A DNA stretch of 64,000 bases from Pseudogemmobacter lacusdianii. GTDB lineage: Bacteria > Pseudomonadota > Alphaproteobacteria > Rhodobacterales > Rhodobacteraceae. The position numbers and the translations under genes were made by a program. The notes beneath the pieces were generated by a model. The model ran no database searches, was not told where the DNA came from, and saw only the letters and a program-made list of their open reading frames with translations. Location of the stretch: assembly GCF_030848395.1 (NCBI RefSeq), contig NZ_JAVDBT010000002.1:1-64000 (forward strand). The letters run 5' to 3'. Each line of letters opens with the position of its first letter. The stretch's first letter is position 1. Below, piece after piece: positions 45,681 through 54,999 of this stretch.

Positions 45681-47501
45681 TCAGAAGCGGTAATTCACCA
45701 TCAGATCCAGCCCCAGCGCCCCCTTCTCGCTTGCGCCAATCCCATCATAGCTGGTGTTCAGCATGACAGTCGCGCCATTGCCAAAATCCCGCGAGATGCC
45801 AAGGTCGAGCCGACCGCGCAGGCTGCTTTCCGACAGCCCGCCCGCCTTCTCCTTGGCATGGATCGCCGAAACACCACCCGAGATCCAGCCCATCCCCCGG
45901 CGAACCGTAAGCGGCGCTTCAAAGTCGATCCCGGCACTGGCCTCGGTCAGGCTCATCCCCCCGGCCGCAATCGTGTTACCCAGACTGTCCACATAGGACG
46001 GCCGGTCCTCGGCCACCCGCGCCAGATCCAACCTTGGCCGCAGCTTCAGCCGCTCCCGGCTGATCTCGCCCACCAATGATACGGTCAGGAGGTCGCGGTC
46101 ACTCGTCACGCTGTCGATATAGGTGCCAAGCGGGCTGATCTCGAGATCCACCTGCCCTGCCAGATATGAGGCCGACATCATAAGCCCGCTCTCACCAAGC
46201 CGCGCGACCACATAGGGGCCGGCCAGCCAGCCGTTGCCTTCAAGACTGCCGATGCCATCCTTCATCAGCCCCTGATCCATCTGCACCATCGCACCAAGGA
46301 TCAATCCGTCAAAGCGCAGCACATGCGCCCCCATCGCGCCATGCAGATAATGATCCAGCGCCGCGTCGCCATTGCCCCAGCGCCCACTCAGGATCATCCA
46401 GACCGATTTGTCGGGATCGGTGGCAATGTCAAAACTCAGCGCCGTGCCCTTGGTAGACACCGACAGCGCGCCGCCCTGCCCTGACAAGAACAGCGTCAAA
46501 TCGGGTTGCGAGGCCAAAAGCGCTTGGTTCCGCGCCAAGGCCTCATCCTGCAAAAGCTCCTCGGTCTCTTCCGTCGCGGCCAAAGGCACCACGACAGAAC
46601 TGGCCCCGAGGCTCTGGTTCCCGGCATTGTCCTGCGCCGCGCCCGCAGCCACGCTGATCTCAACGCTGCCCGTACCGGCAGCCTCGACGGTCACGCTATA
46701 AAGCGCATCCGCCCCGGAAAAGCCGGTGATCTCCCCATGTCTCACCACAATATCACTGGCGGTAAAGCCGGTGACCGGCTCGCTAAAGGTCAGATCCAGC
46801 GTGAAAGACCCACCCGCAGTGATCTCGGCCGGCATACCGGTCATGGTCAGGCTTGGCGCGTTCAGATCCGCGACGGTGATCGTCACCGTATCACTATGCT
46901 CCCCACCAGCCCCGTCCGAAACGGTCAGCGTAAAGACCAAACTCTCAGAGGCAACACCCATAGCCAGCGTCGGCGCTGTAAAGCTCGGGCTGCTGCTATC
47001 CGCCCCGGTCAACACCACCGCGGGCCCAGACTCTTGCACCCAAGAATAGCTCAGAACCTGCCACAGATCCGGATCGGTGGAGCCTGAACCATCCAAACTT
47101 ACCGCCGCACCCGAAGCGACGCCTGTCTGGTCCGGCCCAGCATCGGCGGTGGGCGCAGTATTAACCGCCACGGTAAAGCTTTGCTGCACCCGCTCTGCAT
47201 CGGCATAGACAGTATTGTCGCCCAGCTGATCGGCATTGATCACGCAGGTCCCGGCAGAGGTGAATGAGATATCCTCGCCAACAATCGCGCAAACCGCCGC
47301 CGCGCTGGCATCGATCGACAGTTGCACCGGATTTGCCGAACCGCCCCCGGTGGCTGCAACCCGATAGGGCAAGTCGCCCACCAAAGCAGGGTTTGGCGCC
47401 ACCGAGGTAAATTCAATCACCTGCGGCTGCTTGATGACTTGTATGGTCGGGGACAGCTTGCTTGAAGTATAGTAGTTCGCATTGTCGAACATCATAGCCA
47501 C
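45681..47501 (-). CDS. Surface protein, 3' part: Ig-like/PKD domains and autotransporter-like barrel
   Basis: 606 residues from the first ATG, but this is almost certainly not a separate gene: its frame is coding upstream from about 47577 and continues repeat 5 of the gene ending at 47543. In order: the end of repeat 5, one full Ig-like repeat ('VCAIVGEDISFTSAGTCVINAD'), a PKD-like domain ('APTADAGPDQTGVASGAAVSLDGSGSTDP'-type), an Ig-like unit ('LTFSEPVTGFTASDIVV') and about 250 residues of predicted beta strands ending in 'DLMVNYRF', typical of an outer-membrane barrel. With the 5' part it would be a secreted surface protein. No signal peptide of its own. Confidence 0.8.
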   Translation of the reverse strand: MAMMFDNANYYTSSKLSPTIQVIKQPQVIEFTSVAPNPALVGDLPYRVAATGGGSANPVQLSIDASAAAVCAIVGEDISFTSAGTCVINADQLGDNTVYADAERVQQSFTVAVNTAPTADAGPDQTGVASGAAVSLDGSGSTDPDLWQVLSYSWVQESGPAVVLTGADSSSPSFTAPTLAMGVASESLVFTLTVSDGAGGEHSDTVTITVADLNAPSLTMTGMPAEITAGGSFTLDLTFSEPVTGFTASDIVVRHGEITGFSGADALYSVTVEAAGTGSVEISVAAGAAQDNAGNQSLGASSVVVPLAATEETEELLQDEALARNQALLASQPDLTLFLSGQGGALSVSTKGTALSFDIATDPDKSVWMILSGRWGNGDAALDHYLHGAMGAHVLRFDGLILGAMVQMDQGLMKDGIGSLEGNGWLAGPYVVARLGESGLMMSASYLAGQVDLEISPLGTYIDSVTSDRDLLTVSLVGEISRERLKLRPRLDLARVAEDRPSYVDSLGNTIAAGGMSLTEASAGIDFEAPLTVRRGMGWISGGVSAIHAKEKAGGLSESSLRGRLDLGISRDFGNGATVMLNTSYDGIGASEKGALGLDLMVNYRF

Positions 47502-48700
47502 GAGATAGCAATCGCCCTCGGCTATAAATTTGATCTCATTGCCTAAGGCTGTGCAAACTTCAGTCGTGACGCTATCGAAAAAAAAACCGGCCTCATAGAG
47601 TGCGCACCGGTCATGCCCGGCGTAAATGGCTCACTATTCACAAAGACCTGTTTGGGCCAATTGCCGGGAAAGACAATCTCCTCTCCTCCCTTGCCAATGC
47701 TAAAGGTCTGAACGACCGGCTCGGCGGGAAGGTAATTCACACCGCCGGGCTGGTTTGCGTTCACCTCACAGGTGCCCGCCGCCAAGACCGTCGCCTGGCT
47801 CCCCAAGACCGAACATACCGCAGGCGAGGCTGAGGTGAATGTAACGCCTAGGCCAGAGGTCACGGTCGCGTTCAAGGGAACCACTTGGTTGGGCACAAAG
47901 CCAATAATGTCGGCTGGATCGCTGAAGACAATGGACTGCGCGGCCCGAGCGATCGTGAAACTTCGGGTCACGGGCTGGGCATCATTGTAGGCTTGATTGC
48001 CCGGCGCATCTGCAGTCACGCTACAGGTGCCGGCCGACACGATCAGCACAGCCTCCCCTAAAACGTTGCAAACCTCAGGCGTGGTCGAGACAAGTGCAAC
48101 CGGCAGACCTGAGCTTGAAGTCGCGATCAAACCAACCTCAAGGCCTACCGCATAGACGGTGTCCGTCGGCGCATTGAAGGTGATCTCTTGATCGGCCAGA
48201 CCAATCCCAAAGCTCTGGCTGGCCTCAGCCGCCGCATCATAATTCGTATCGCCCGCTTGGTTTGCCGTAACCGTGCAGGTGCCGCCCTGCAAAACCGTTG
48301 CCGTATCCCCGTCGACCGAACACACCGTTGGCGTGGTCGAGCTAAAGCTGACCCCCAGCCCCGAGGTTGCGGTTGCGTTTAGGGTCACCCTTTGGTTTGG
48401 CGTAAAGGCCGCGATATCTGCAGGATCGGTAAAGCTGATGCTTTGGCTGGCCTTTGCAATGTCAAAGCTTTGGCTGGTGGGCGTGGCAGCAGAGTATGAC
48501 CCATCGCCCTCCTGCTCTGCAGCAATCACACATTGGCCCGCCGCCAGTACAGTGGCCGTCGATCCGGTAACGCTACAGACAAGCGGCGTCTCAGAGCGAA
48601 ACCTGACCAGCAAGCCAGAGCTTGCCGTGGCCTCAAGCAGCACTTGCTGGTTCGGCACGAAAGCAGCGATATCACTGGGATCGGTGAAACTGATCTCCTG
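47160..48700 (-). repeat. Six tandem Ig-like protein repeats, about 85 residues each
   Basis: Repeat starts (minus strand) are 48700, 48445, 48190, 47938, 47683 and 47423. The spacings are 255, 255, 252, 255 and 260 bases. Each unit reads roughly 'QSISFTDPADIAAF..NQ.V.L.ATATSGLGV.F.S.TP.VCSV.G..ATVL.AGTC.V.A.Q.G...Y.AA....QSF.I', with two conserved cysteines (VCSV and GTC). Only the 260-base spacing is not a multiple of three, and it contains the T9 tract. Confidence 0.85.
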
Positions 48701-49687
48701 CGTGCCCTGATAGCTGAACGTCATGCCCGTCTGACTTGTGCCCTTCGGCGTTGTGACCAAAACGTCCACATGGGCTGGACTTCCGTCCAAGCGCGCCGGG
48801 GCCTGCGCCACGATCTCGGTGTCTGAGACCTGCCTAAAGCTGCCAGCATCCAGCGCCCCAAAGGTGACGCTTGATGCGCCTGTAAGCCTTCGTCCGGTGA
48901 TCGTCACCTCAGTCCCGCCTAGGACGCTGCCAGCGTTGGGCGATAAACTCTCAATGGCGGGCCCAGCGTTATAATGCGCGATGACCCAGCTTGAACTCTC
49001 GTTCATATCTCCCCCGGGGCCAAACACAGCCCCCTTAGGAAGACCGATCACGATCATCCCGCTTTCGGTCATGCCGGTCAGTGTAAGCACATATGAACTG
49101 CCTGAACCGCTCAAATGTCGGGTCAACGCGTCGACATCATGGATGTTCGAAATGTCGAAAGCCTCACCGTCCAACCCGCCGACATCTTCACTGAAGGTAA
49201 CATCGAAGATCAAACTCTCGCCAACTTGCGGCCGTGGCACGACCGTCACCGTCAGCTTTTTCTTGACGATATGGGCTGAGCCTGTGGCCATCTGCACCAT
49301 ACAATCGCCCTTCGCATTATAGTCGGCACTCGGCATATGCGTGCCTTCCGACAGGTCACTGATCTTAAAGCTCGCTCTTCCTGTTGCGCTGCCCTCCGCG
49401 TCGGGAACCAACTCCACCTCCTCGAAATGGGTCCCTAATCTCAGCAAAACGGTGCCGCGCGGCATCAAGCCAAAGTTGCATCCAAGCGAGGTACTTACGG
49501 CCAGAACCGTCACCTCCTGCCCTGGCGTCGAGGGGTTGGGATAGGTGGTTACTGTGAGGGAGTTATTGACCTCGACCTGCGCATAAACAATGCGCGGAAC
49601 CAAGGCTAATGCAATGAAAATGCTAAATGAAATAAATATCAGAGCATAAGATATGTCGCGAAATGCCGAAAGAAATCCATGACGCAT
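47543..49687 (-). CDS. Surface protein, 5' part: signal peptide, TIG domain and Ig-like repeats (frame ends early)
   Basis: 714 residues from ATG 49687 (signal peptide 'ALIFISFSIFIALALVPRIVYAQ', cleavage after about residue 37); an upstream TTG/ATG at 49750 would put extra residues before the signal. Then beta-rich regions, an Ig-like unit ('LIFDVTFSEDVGGLDG'), an IPT/TIG domain ('PAIESLSPNAGSVLGGTEVTITG') and four and a half repeats. The last residues after 'MRPVFF' (SIASRLKFAQP) are out of frame with the repeat pattern. If the frame were restored, the gene 45681-49687 would encode about 1335 residues: a repeat-containing autotransporter-like adhesin. It may be phase-variable, decayed or mis-sequenced. 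Confidence 0.85.
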   Translation of the reverse strand: MRHGFLSAFRDISYALIFISFSIFIALALVPRIVYAQVEVNNSLTVTTYPNPSTPGQEVTVLAVSTSLGCNFGLMPRGTVLLRLGTHFEEVELVPDAEGSATGRASFKISDLSEGTHMPSADYNAKGDCMVQMATGSAHIVKKKLTVTVVPRPQVGESLIFDVTFSEDVGGLDGEAFDISNIHDVDALTRHLSGSGSSYVLTLTGMTESGMIVIGLPKGAVFGPGGDMNESSSWVIAHYNAGPAIESLSPNAGSVLGGTEVTITGRRLTGASSVTFGALDAGSFRQVSDTEIVAQAPARLDGSPAHVDVLVTTPKGTSQTGMTFSYQGTQEISFTDPSDIAAFVPNQQVLLEATASSGLLVRFRSETPLVCSVTGSTATVLAAGQCVIAAEQEGDGSYSAATPTSQSFDIAKASQSISFTDPADIAAFTPNQRVTLNATATSGLGVSFSSTTPTVCSVDGDTATVLQGGTCTVTANQAGDTNYDAAAEASQSFGIGLADQEITFNAPTDTVYAVGLEVGLIATSSSGLPVALVSTTPEVCNVLGEAVLIVSAGTCSVTADAPGNQAYNDAQPVTRSFTIARAAQSIVFSDPADIIGFVPNQVVPLNATVTSGLGVTFTSASPAVCSVLGSQATVLAAGTCEVNANQPGGVNYLPAEPVVQTFSIGKGGEEIVFPGNWPKQVFVNSEPFTPGMTGAHSMRPVFFSIASRLKFAQP
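47578..47586. repeat. A9 tract (T9 in the coding strand) at the frame break
   Basis: Nine T in the coding strand within repeat 5. In the present frame the protein runs into a stop 15 codons later. Ten or seven T would join it to the downstream frame and give a 255-like spacing (261 or 258 bases). Confidence 0.85.
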
Positions 49688-49899
49688 AACCCAACGCCCC
49701 CACCTAAATTTCGACACAATTAAGGTGGCCAGCGCCAAATCTGTCAACACGCTAATAAATTACGTTGCAAAATGCGCCAATGGGCCGACTCATGATTAAA
49801 CGCGCATGAGCCTAAAATTTTATGTTCTGTCGCCACTCTCGGCTTTAAAGCACAAGGCGAAGTGCCCCGCCGCACAACAATCTGCGCAGGCTTAGGCCC

Positions 49900-52173
49900 T
49901 CACGCCAGAACGGCGCAACCCAATTTCTGCGTCAGATAGCGCAAAATGCGCCGGATCACCCAAGGGTTGCTTTTGAAACTAGCATGATCGTCATTGGGCG
50001 TCAGCAAAAGATCGAAATTCTTGCCCGCAAGCTCCAGTGCTTTCGCCAATTGCAAAGTGGTGGATGGCAAAACATTTTCATCCATATCGCCATGCCCCAG
50101 CAGCAAATGCCCCTGCAAGCGATCCGCCAATAACGCATTGGCCACACTATCGTAATTAGAGCTGCCATCCGCATAGCGGATCAATTCGCCCTGCCATTTC
50201 TCGGGCCAGCAGCGGTTATAGCTGCGCAATTCATGGCTTCCGGCGGTGGAAACCGCGACCTTATAAACCTCGGGCCAAGCGAGAATCCCGCGCGCGGCGG
50301 CGTGGCCCCCGGCGGAATGGCCCATGATCGCGATCCGCGTCAGATCCAGCCAAGGGCGCCCGGCCCCCAGCTGCGGGAAGGCCGCCACATGGTCGCTTAA
50401 GAACCCCGGATCGGCCAGATTGCCATGGCAGAGCTCATGAAAAGCGCGCGAGCGATAGGGCGTGCCGCGCCCGTCCATCATCAAAACCGCCATCCCCGCC
50501 GCCGAGGCCGCTTGCGCCCAAGCGATCTTCGTCAGCTCATCATGCGGCAAGGCGGCGCGCGGCGCTTGAATGCATTGCGGGCCGGGATAGACCAGATCGA
50601 GCAGCGGATATTGCCGCGCCGGATCAAAGTCGCGCGGCCGCCAAAGCATACCGAAAAGCCGCGTCAACCCATCCGCCGCCAGAAGTTCAACCCGCTCAGG
50701 CAAGACCAAGGGCAGATCGCAACCACCCTGCTCCAACTCCGCCACCCGCGCGCCATCCGCTACCCGGCAAAGCCAGCTTTGCCCGAGCCGCGCCGCATCC
50801 GCCGTGGTCACCACGATATACCCACCATCCGGCGACAGGCCCGAGGCCAAGGGCCCATTGGCGCCATTGGCCTCAAGGATCTCGGCCCAACCGAGATCGC
50901 GCAAGACGGGCGCATGATCCCCCGGTTCTGGCGTCAGCACCCGCATGGCACCGCCATCCAAACCCGCCACACAGACCCGGCGCTGATAGGGGTCCGCCGC
51001 GCCCTCGCCTGCGCCTGCAAGGAAGATCACCTGCCGCTGCGCCGTATCGACGCCCAGCAGCTCAACCACCGGCCAATCACCTTTGGTGATCTGTGCCTTC
51101 ACCGCACCTGTCGCCAGATCGCAGAGATAAAGATGCGCAAAACCATCGCGTTGCGAGAACCACACCAACTCCCCCGAACCATCCAGCACCCGGATATTCG
51201 GCATCGCCCCATAGGCCAGATTGACCTCGACAAAGGTCTCGGCCCGCTCGGAAATCACCCGCCGCGCCGCACCCGTGGCGCTATCCGTCTCAACCAAAGT
51301 GATCTCGCGCTCATAGCGGTCATGCTCAAGCCAAAAGACCCGGCCACTGTCGCCGCTCCACCACGCCTCGCGCTTTTCCAGCCCCGAGGTCTCGGTCACA
51401 TCGGCAGGCCCGCAAGGGATGATCCGCCCGGTCTCAATCTCAATCACCGCCTGATGTGCAATCGGCAGCTCGGTATCCCCCGCAAAAGCGTTGCGCATCT
51501 CGTAAAGCTTCGGCGCGAAACTGCCATCTTCCGGCACGTTTTGCACAATCGGCACCCGGCGCACGGCGCGTTCATCCAGCTGATAGGTAAAGATTTTCCG
51601 CGAATCCGGCGACCACAGCGCAATCGGCGGCAGCCGCAAGCCGCGCCGCGCGATCAAGATCGTCTCAAGACTTTGATCGGGCGATTTCGCCCATTCGAAA
51701 TGCGGCGCGCCCGTATCGGTCAAGCGCCGCTCCGCCCCGCCCAAGGCTGGCCGCAACCAAAGATCACCCTCCCTGCGGCTTAGAACCCATTTCCCATCCG
51801 GCGACAGGCTCTCATCATCGGCATGCGGGCGCGCAGGTAGGCTCTCCAACTGCCCCACATCCCCCCGCCAAAGCCAGCGCCTGCGCCCCTGCGCCAAGCC
51901 AATGGTCTCACCCTCAACCGAAGTGATCTCCAAAGCCGCAAAAGCCGCCTCATCTTGCAAGGCCGCAGCCACCGCCGCGCCGTCAAACGCCGCCCGCTTC
52001 TCACCCGTGGCCGCCTCGACCAACAGATATTCAACGCCCGTCGCCCCCTCACGGCGATACCAAAACCGCCCCGCGTCCAGCCAATGCGGCGCGACGCTCA
52101 GGTTATGGCAAGCAGCAGGAAACACGGTCGGCAGGCGCGCTTCGACCGCAGGGGACAGCAGCAGATCAGTCAT
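49900..52173 (-). CDS. S9-family serine peptidase (DPP IV-like)
   Basis: 757 residues from ATG 52173, two bases after the upstream stop (the frame is open to 52275). An N-terminal beta-propeller (about 20-500) and a C-terminal alpha/beta-hydrolase domain with the nucleophile S620 in 'GHSAGGHAA', Asp in 'HGDMDENVLP' and His in 'PNDDHASF'. No signal peptide, so probably cytoplasmic; it would cleave short peptides delivered by the ABC transporter upstream in the same operon. Confidence 0.9.
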   Translation of the reverse strand: MTDLLLSPAVEARLPTVFPAACHNLSVAPHWLDAGRFWYRREGATGVEYLLVEAATGEKRAAFDGAAVAAALQDEAAFAALEITSVEGETIGLAQGRRRWLWRGDVGQLESLPARPHADDESLSPDGKWVLSRREGDLWLRPALGGAERRLTDTGAPHFEWAKSPDQSLETILIARRGLRLPPIALWSPDSRKIFTYQLDERAVRRVPIVQNVPEDGSFAPKLYEMRNAFAGDTELPIAHQAVIEIETGRIIPCGPADVTETSGLEKREAWWSGDSGRVFWLEHDRYEREITLVETDSATGAARRVISERAETFVEVNLAYGAMPNIRVLDGSGELVWFSQRDGFAHLYLCDLATGAVKAQITKGDWPVVELLGVDTAQRQVIFLAGAGEGAADPYQRRVCVAGLDGGAMRVLTPEPGDHAPVLRDLGWAEILEANGANGPLASGLSPDGGYIVVTTADAARLGQSWLCRVADGARVAELEQGGCDLPLVLPERVELLAADGLTRLFGMLWRPRDFDPARQYPLLDLVYPGPQCIQAPRAALPHDELTKIAWAQAASAAGMAVLMMDGRGTPYRSRAFHELCHGNLADPGFLSDHVAAFPQLGAGRPWLDLTRIAIMGHSAGGHAAARGILAWPEVYKVAVSTAGSHELRSYNRCWPEKWQGELIRYADGSSNYDSVANALLADRLQGHLLLGHGDMDENVLPSTTLQLAKALELAGKNFDLLLTPNDDHASFKSNPWVIRRILRYLTQKLGCAVLA

Positions 52174-52175
52174 CG

Positions 52176-53132
52176 TCAAAGGCCTTGCAGCGGATGGTGG
52201 CAGGTGAAACGGCGGCCCGGCTCCGTCACGGGCAGCGGGGCGCGCAACCGGCAATCGGTCTGCACGAAGGGGCATCGCCCGTGGAACTCGCAGCCCTTGG
52301 GGCGGTTCACCAGACTGGGCACCTCGCCCTCAAGATCGATGCGTTTGTGCCGCGCGGCGGGGTCGATGATCGGATTGGCCGAGAGAAGCGCCGCCGTGTA
52401 AGGGTGCCGCGGCTCAGCATAAATCGGCGCGGTCTCGCCGATTTCAACGAAACGCCCCAGATACATGATCGCCATCCGATCCGCGACATGGCGCACCACG
52501 TTAAGGTTATGGGTGATGATCAGCAGCGACAGGCCCAGCTCCTCGCGCAGCCCGTTCAAAAGGTTCAGCACCTCGCTTTGCACCGAGACATCCAGCCCCG
52601 CCGTGGGCTCATCCGCGATCACCAGACGCGGCTTCAGCGTCAGCGCCCGCGCCACGCCCACGCGCCGCGCCTGCCCGCCCGAAAGCTGGTGCGGATGCCG
52701 ATCCGCAATCTCGGGCGCAAGACCCACCAGCTTCAGCAGCCGCTCCACCTCGCCCTCGGGGCAAGGCAGGCCGTGGATGCGGAACGGCTCACGGATCAGG
52801 CTGCGCACGGTGAAACGCGGGCTAAGCGAGCTGACCGCATCTTGGAAGATGAAGGCAATCTCGCGGCGCAATTTGCGGTGATCGCGCCGCAAATCCATCA
52901 CCTCACCATCAAAGCGGATATCGCCGCTGACCTCACCGCCCAATCCGGCAATCGCGCGCGCCAAAGTGGTCTTGCCCGAGCCGCTTTCGCCGACCAAGGC
53001 CATCGTCTCACCCGCCGCCAGATCGAAGTCGACCCCGGCCACCACATCCAACCGCCCCTTGCCGCGCAGCCGCGACAAAAGCCCACCGCTGCGAAAGCCA
53101 ACCGTCAGATCGCGCACCTGCAACAGCGTCAT
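52176..53132 (-). CDS. Peptide ABC transporter ATP-binding protein (DppF/OppF type)
   Basis: 318 residues: 'VGESGSGKTTLARAIAGL', 'IFQDAVSSLSPRFTV', 'LSGGQARRVGVARAL', 'IADEPTAGLDVSVQ' and the C-terminal oligopeptide-transporter region with cysteine cluster 'GCEFHGRCPF'. Overlaps the partner ATPase gene by four bases. Confidence 0.93.
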   Translation of the reverse strand: MTLLQVRDLTVGFRSGGLLSRLRGKGRLDVVAGVDFDLAAGETMALVGESGSGKTTLARAIAGLGGEVSGDIRFDGEVMDLRRDHRKLRREIAFIFQDAVSSLSPRFTVRSLIREPFRIHGLPCPEGEVERLLKLVGLAPEIADRHPHQLSGGQARRVGVARALTLKPRLVIADEPTAGLDVSVQSEVLNLLNGLREELGLSLLIITHNLNVVRHVADRMAIMYLGRFVEIGETAPIYAEPRHPYTAALLSANPIIDPAARHKRIDLEGEVPSLVNRPKGCEFHGRCPFVQTDCRLRAPLPVTEPGRRFTCHHPLQGL

Positions 53133-54127
53133 GGCAAGATCTCCAGTCGCGGCGCCTGCGGGTAATGGCAGCGCACCAGATCCGAGCTGGCAGCGCTATG
53201 GTCAGCGGGTCTTTGCATGCGACAAACATCATCCGCACGCGGGCAGCGCGGGGCAAAGACGCAGCCCTCCGGCAGGTCGATCAGATCGGGCAATCCGCCG
53301 CCAATCGCGGGCAAATGCCGCGTTGTTTCAACGATCTGCGCTGGATCGCAGGCGAAAAGGAGCTGCGTGTAAGGATGCCGCGGATCGGCAAAGACCGGCC
53401 CCACCGGCCCGCTTTCCACAAGCTCCCCGGCATACATAATGTCGATGCGGTCACAAAGCTCCGCCACCACGCCCAGATGATGGGTGATGAACAGGATCGC
53501 GCAGCCGATCTCTTGCTGCAATTCGCGCAAGAGGTTGATCGTGGCAATCTCCAGCGTCGCATCCAGCGCCGTGGTCGGCTCATCCGCCACCAACAACGCC
53601 GGCTCCGCCATCAAAGCCATCGCAATCGCAATCCGCTGCCGCATCCCGCCCGAGAATTCATGCGGATAGCGGTCGATCTTGCTTTCCACATCCGGGATCC
53701 GCACCCGCCGCAGCATTTCAATCGCGCGCTGCCGCTTTGCCGCCCGGCTTTCCTTGCGGCGATGCTGGATGTCGATCATCTGCCGCGCGATGGTCAGCAC
53801 CGGGTTCAGCGCCGTCATCGGATCTTGAAACACCACCGAGATGCGGTCGCCCAACAGCTCCGCCATGCCATCGGGACCAAGCGCCACGAGATCCTGCCCC
53901 TCAAACAAGATCCGCCCCGAGGTGACCCGCGCCGCCCCCGGCATCAGCTGCAAAATCGCCTGCATCAGGCTCGATTTGCCCGAGCCACTCTCGCCGACCA
54001 GCCCGACAATCTCGCCCCGTCCAATGGTCAGGCTCACATCGCGCAGCGCCAATAACTCACCATGCGGTGTGTCATAAGACAGGCTCAACCCCTCGACGCT
54101 CAGCACAGGTTCCGCAGATTTCATCAT
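53129..54127 (-). CDS. Peptide ABC transporter ATP-binding protein (DppD/OppD type)
   Basis: 332 residues: 'LVGESGSGKSSLMQAILQLMPG', 'VVFQDPMTALNPVLTI', 'FSGGMRQRIAIAMALM', 'LVADEPTTALDATLE' and the C-terminal 'GCVFAPRCPRADDVC' cysteine motif that often holds an iron-sulfur cluster. Overlaps both neighbours by four bases. Confidence 0.93.
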   Translation of the reverse strand: MMKSAEPVLSVEGLSLSYDTPHGELLALRDVSLTIGRGEIVGLVGESGSGKSSLMQAILQLMPGAARVTSGRILFEGQDLVALGPDGMAELLGDRISVVFQDPMTALNPVLTIARQMIDIQHRRKESRAAKRQRAIEMLRRVRIPDVESKIDRYPHEFSGGMRQRIAIAMALMAEPALLVADEPTTALDATLEIATINLLRELQQEIGCAILFITHHLGVVAELCDRIDIMYAGELVESGPVGPVFADPRHPYTQLLFACDPAQIVETTRHLPAIGGGLPDLIDLPEGCVFAPRCPRADDVCRMQRPADHSAASSDLVRCHYPQAPRLEILP

Positions 54128-54999
54128 CGTTTCGCCAGCTTCGGATCAAAGGTGTCGCGCAAAGCCTCGCCCAGAAAGGTGAAGCCAAGGGCTGTGACAA
54201 CGATGGGCAGCCCGCCCGCCACCACCATCCAGACGCTGTCGCGGATGTAGGAAAAGCCATCAAAGAGGATGGTGCCCCATGAGGGCGTCGGCGGCCGCAC
54301 CCCCATGCCCAGAAAGCTCAAGCCCGCCTCGATCCCGATCACAATCGGAATATCCATCGCCGCCAGAATGAGCAGCGGCCCAAGGATATTCGGCAGCACA
54401 TGGAAGAACACGATGCGCGGGAACCGCGCGCCAATCGCCCGCTCGGCCTCGATAAAATCGGCGCTGCGCAGGGCCAGAACATGGGTCCGGGTGATCCGCG
54501 CATAGCCCGGCCCATTGACCAGCACCACCACCAGCACCACCGCCCAAAGGCTCGGCCCGGTATAGGTGATGAGCAGCAGCGCCAGCATCACGGTGGGGAT
54601 ACTGTTCATCGCATCCATCACCAGCAAAAGCACGGAATCCAGCCAGCGCGGCCCAAACCCCGCCAAAATCCCCAGCACCAGCCCCACGATCAGCGACAAA
54701 GCCGTCGCCCCGATCGAGATCGCCAGCGCGATCCTTGCCCCATGCACAACCCGGCTGAACAAATCGCGGCCAAGGTTATCGGTGCCCAGCCAATGCAGGC
54801 CCGTCGGCGCCATAAACCGATTGACGGGGTTCAGCTTTGCCGGATCCCACAATGCGAAATCCGCCAGCAGCGCCGCACTTACCGTCAGAACGATCAGCAC
54901 CAGCCCCGCCAGCCCCAAAGGGTCCGAGACCAACCGCGCCAGCGCGCTTTTCGGCGCTTTGCGCCGCGTCTTTGCCAAGGGTTCAGCGGGTGATGACAT
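54124..54999 (-). CDS. Peptide ABC transporter permease (DppC type)
   Basis: 291 residues, six membrane segments, with the DppC N-terminal cytoplasmic stretch and the EAA-like 'FIEAERAIGARFPRIVFFHVLPNI'. 'GTDNLGRDLFSRVVHGARIAL' is a typical family landmark. Overlaps the DppB-type gene by 17 bases. Confidence 0.92.
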   Translation of the reverse strand: MSSPAEPLAKTRRKAPKSALARLVSDPLGLAGLVLIVLTVSAALLADFALWDPAKLNPVNRFMAPTGLHWLGTDNLGRDLFSRVVHGARIALAISIGATALSLIVGLVLGILAGFGPRWLDSVLLLVMDAMNSIPTVMLALLLITYTGPSLWAVVLVVVLVNGPGYARITRTHVLALRSADFIEAERAIGARFPRIVFFHVLPNILGPLLILAAMDIPIVIGIEAGLSFLGMGVRPPTPSWGTILFDGFSYIRDSVWMVVAGGLPIVVTALGFTFLGEALRDTFDPKLAKR

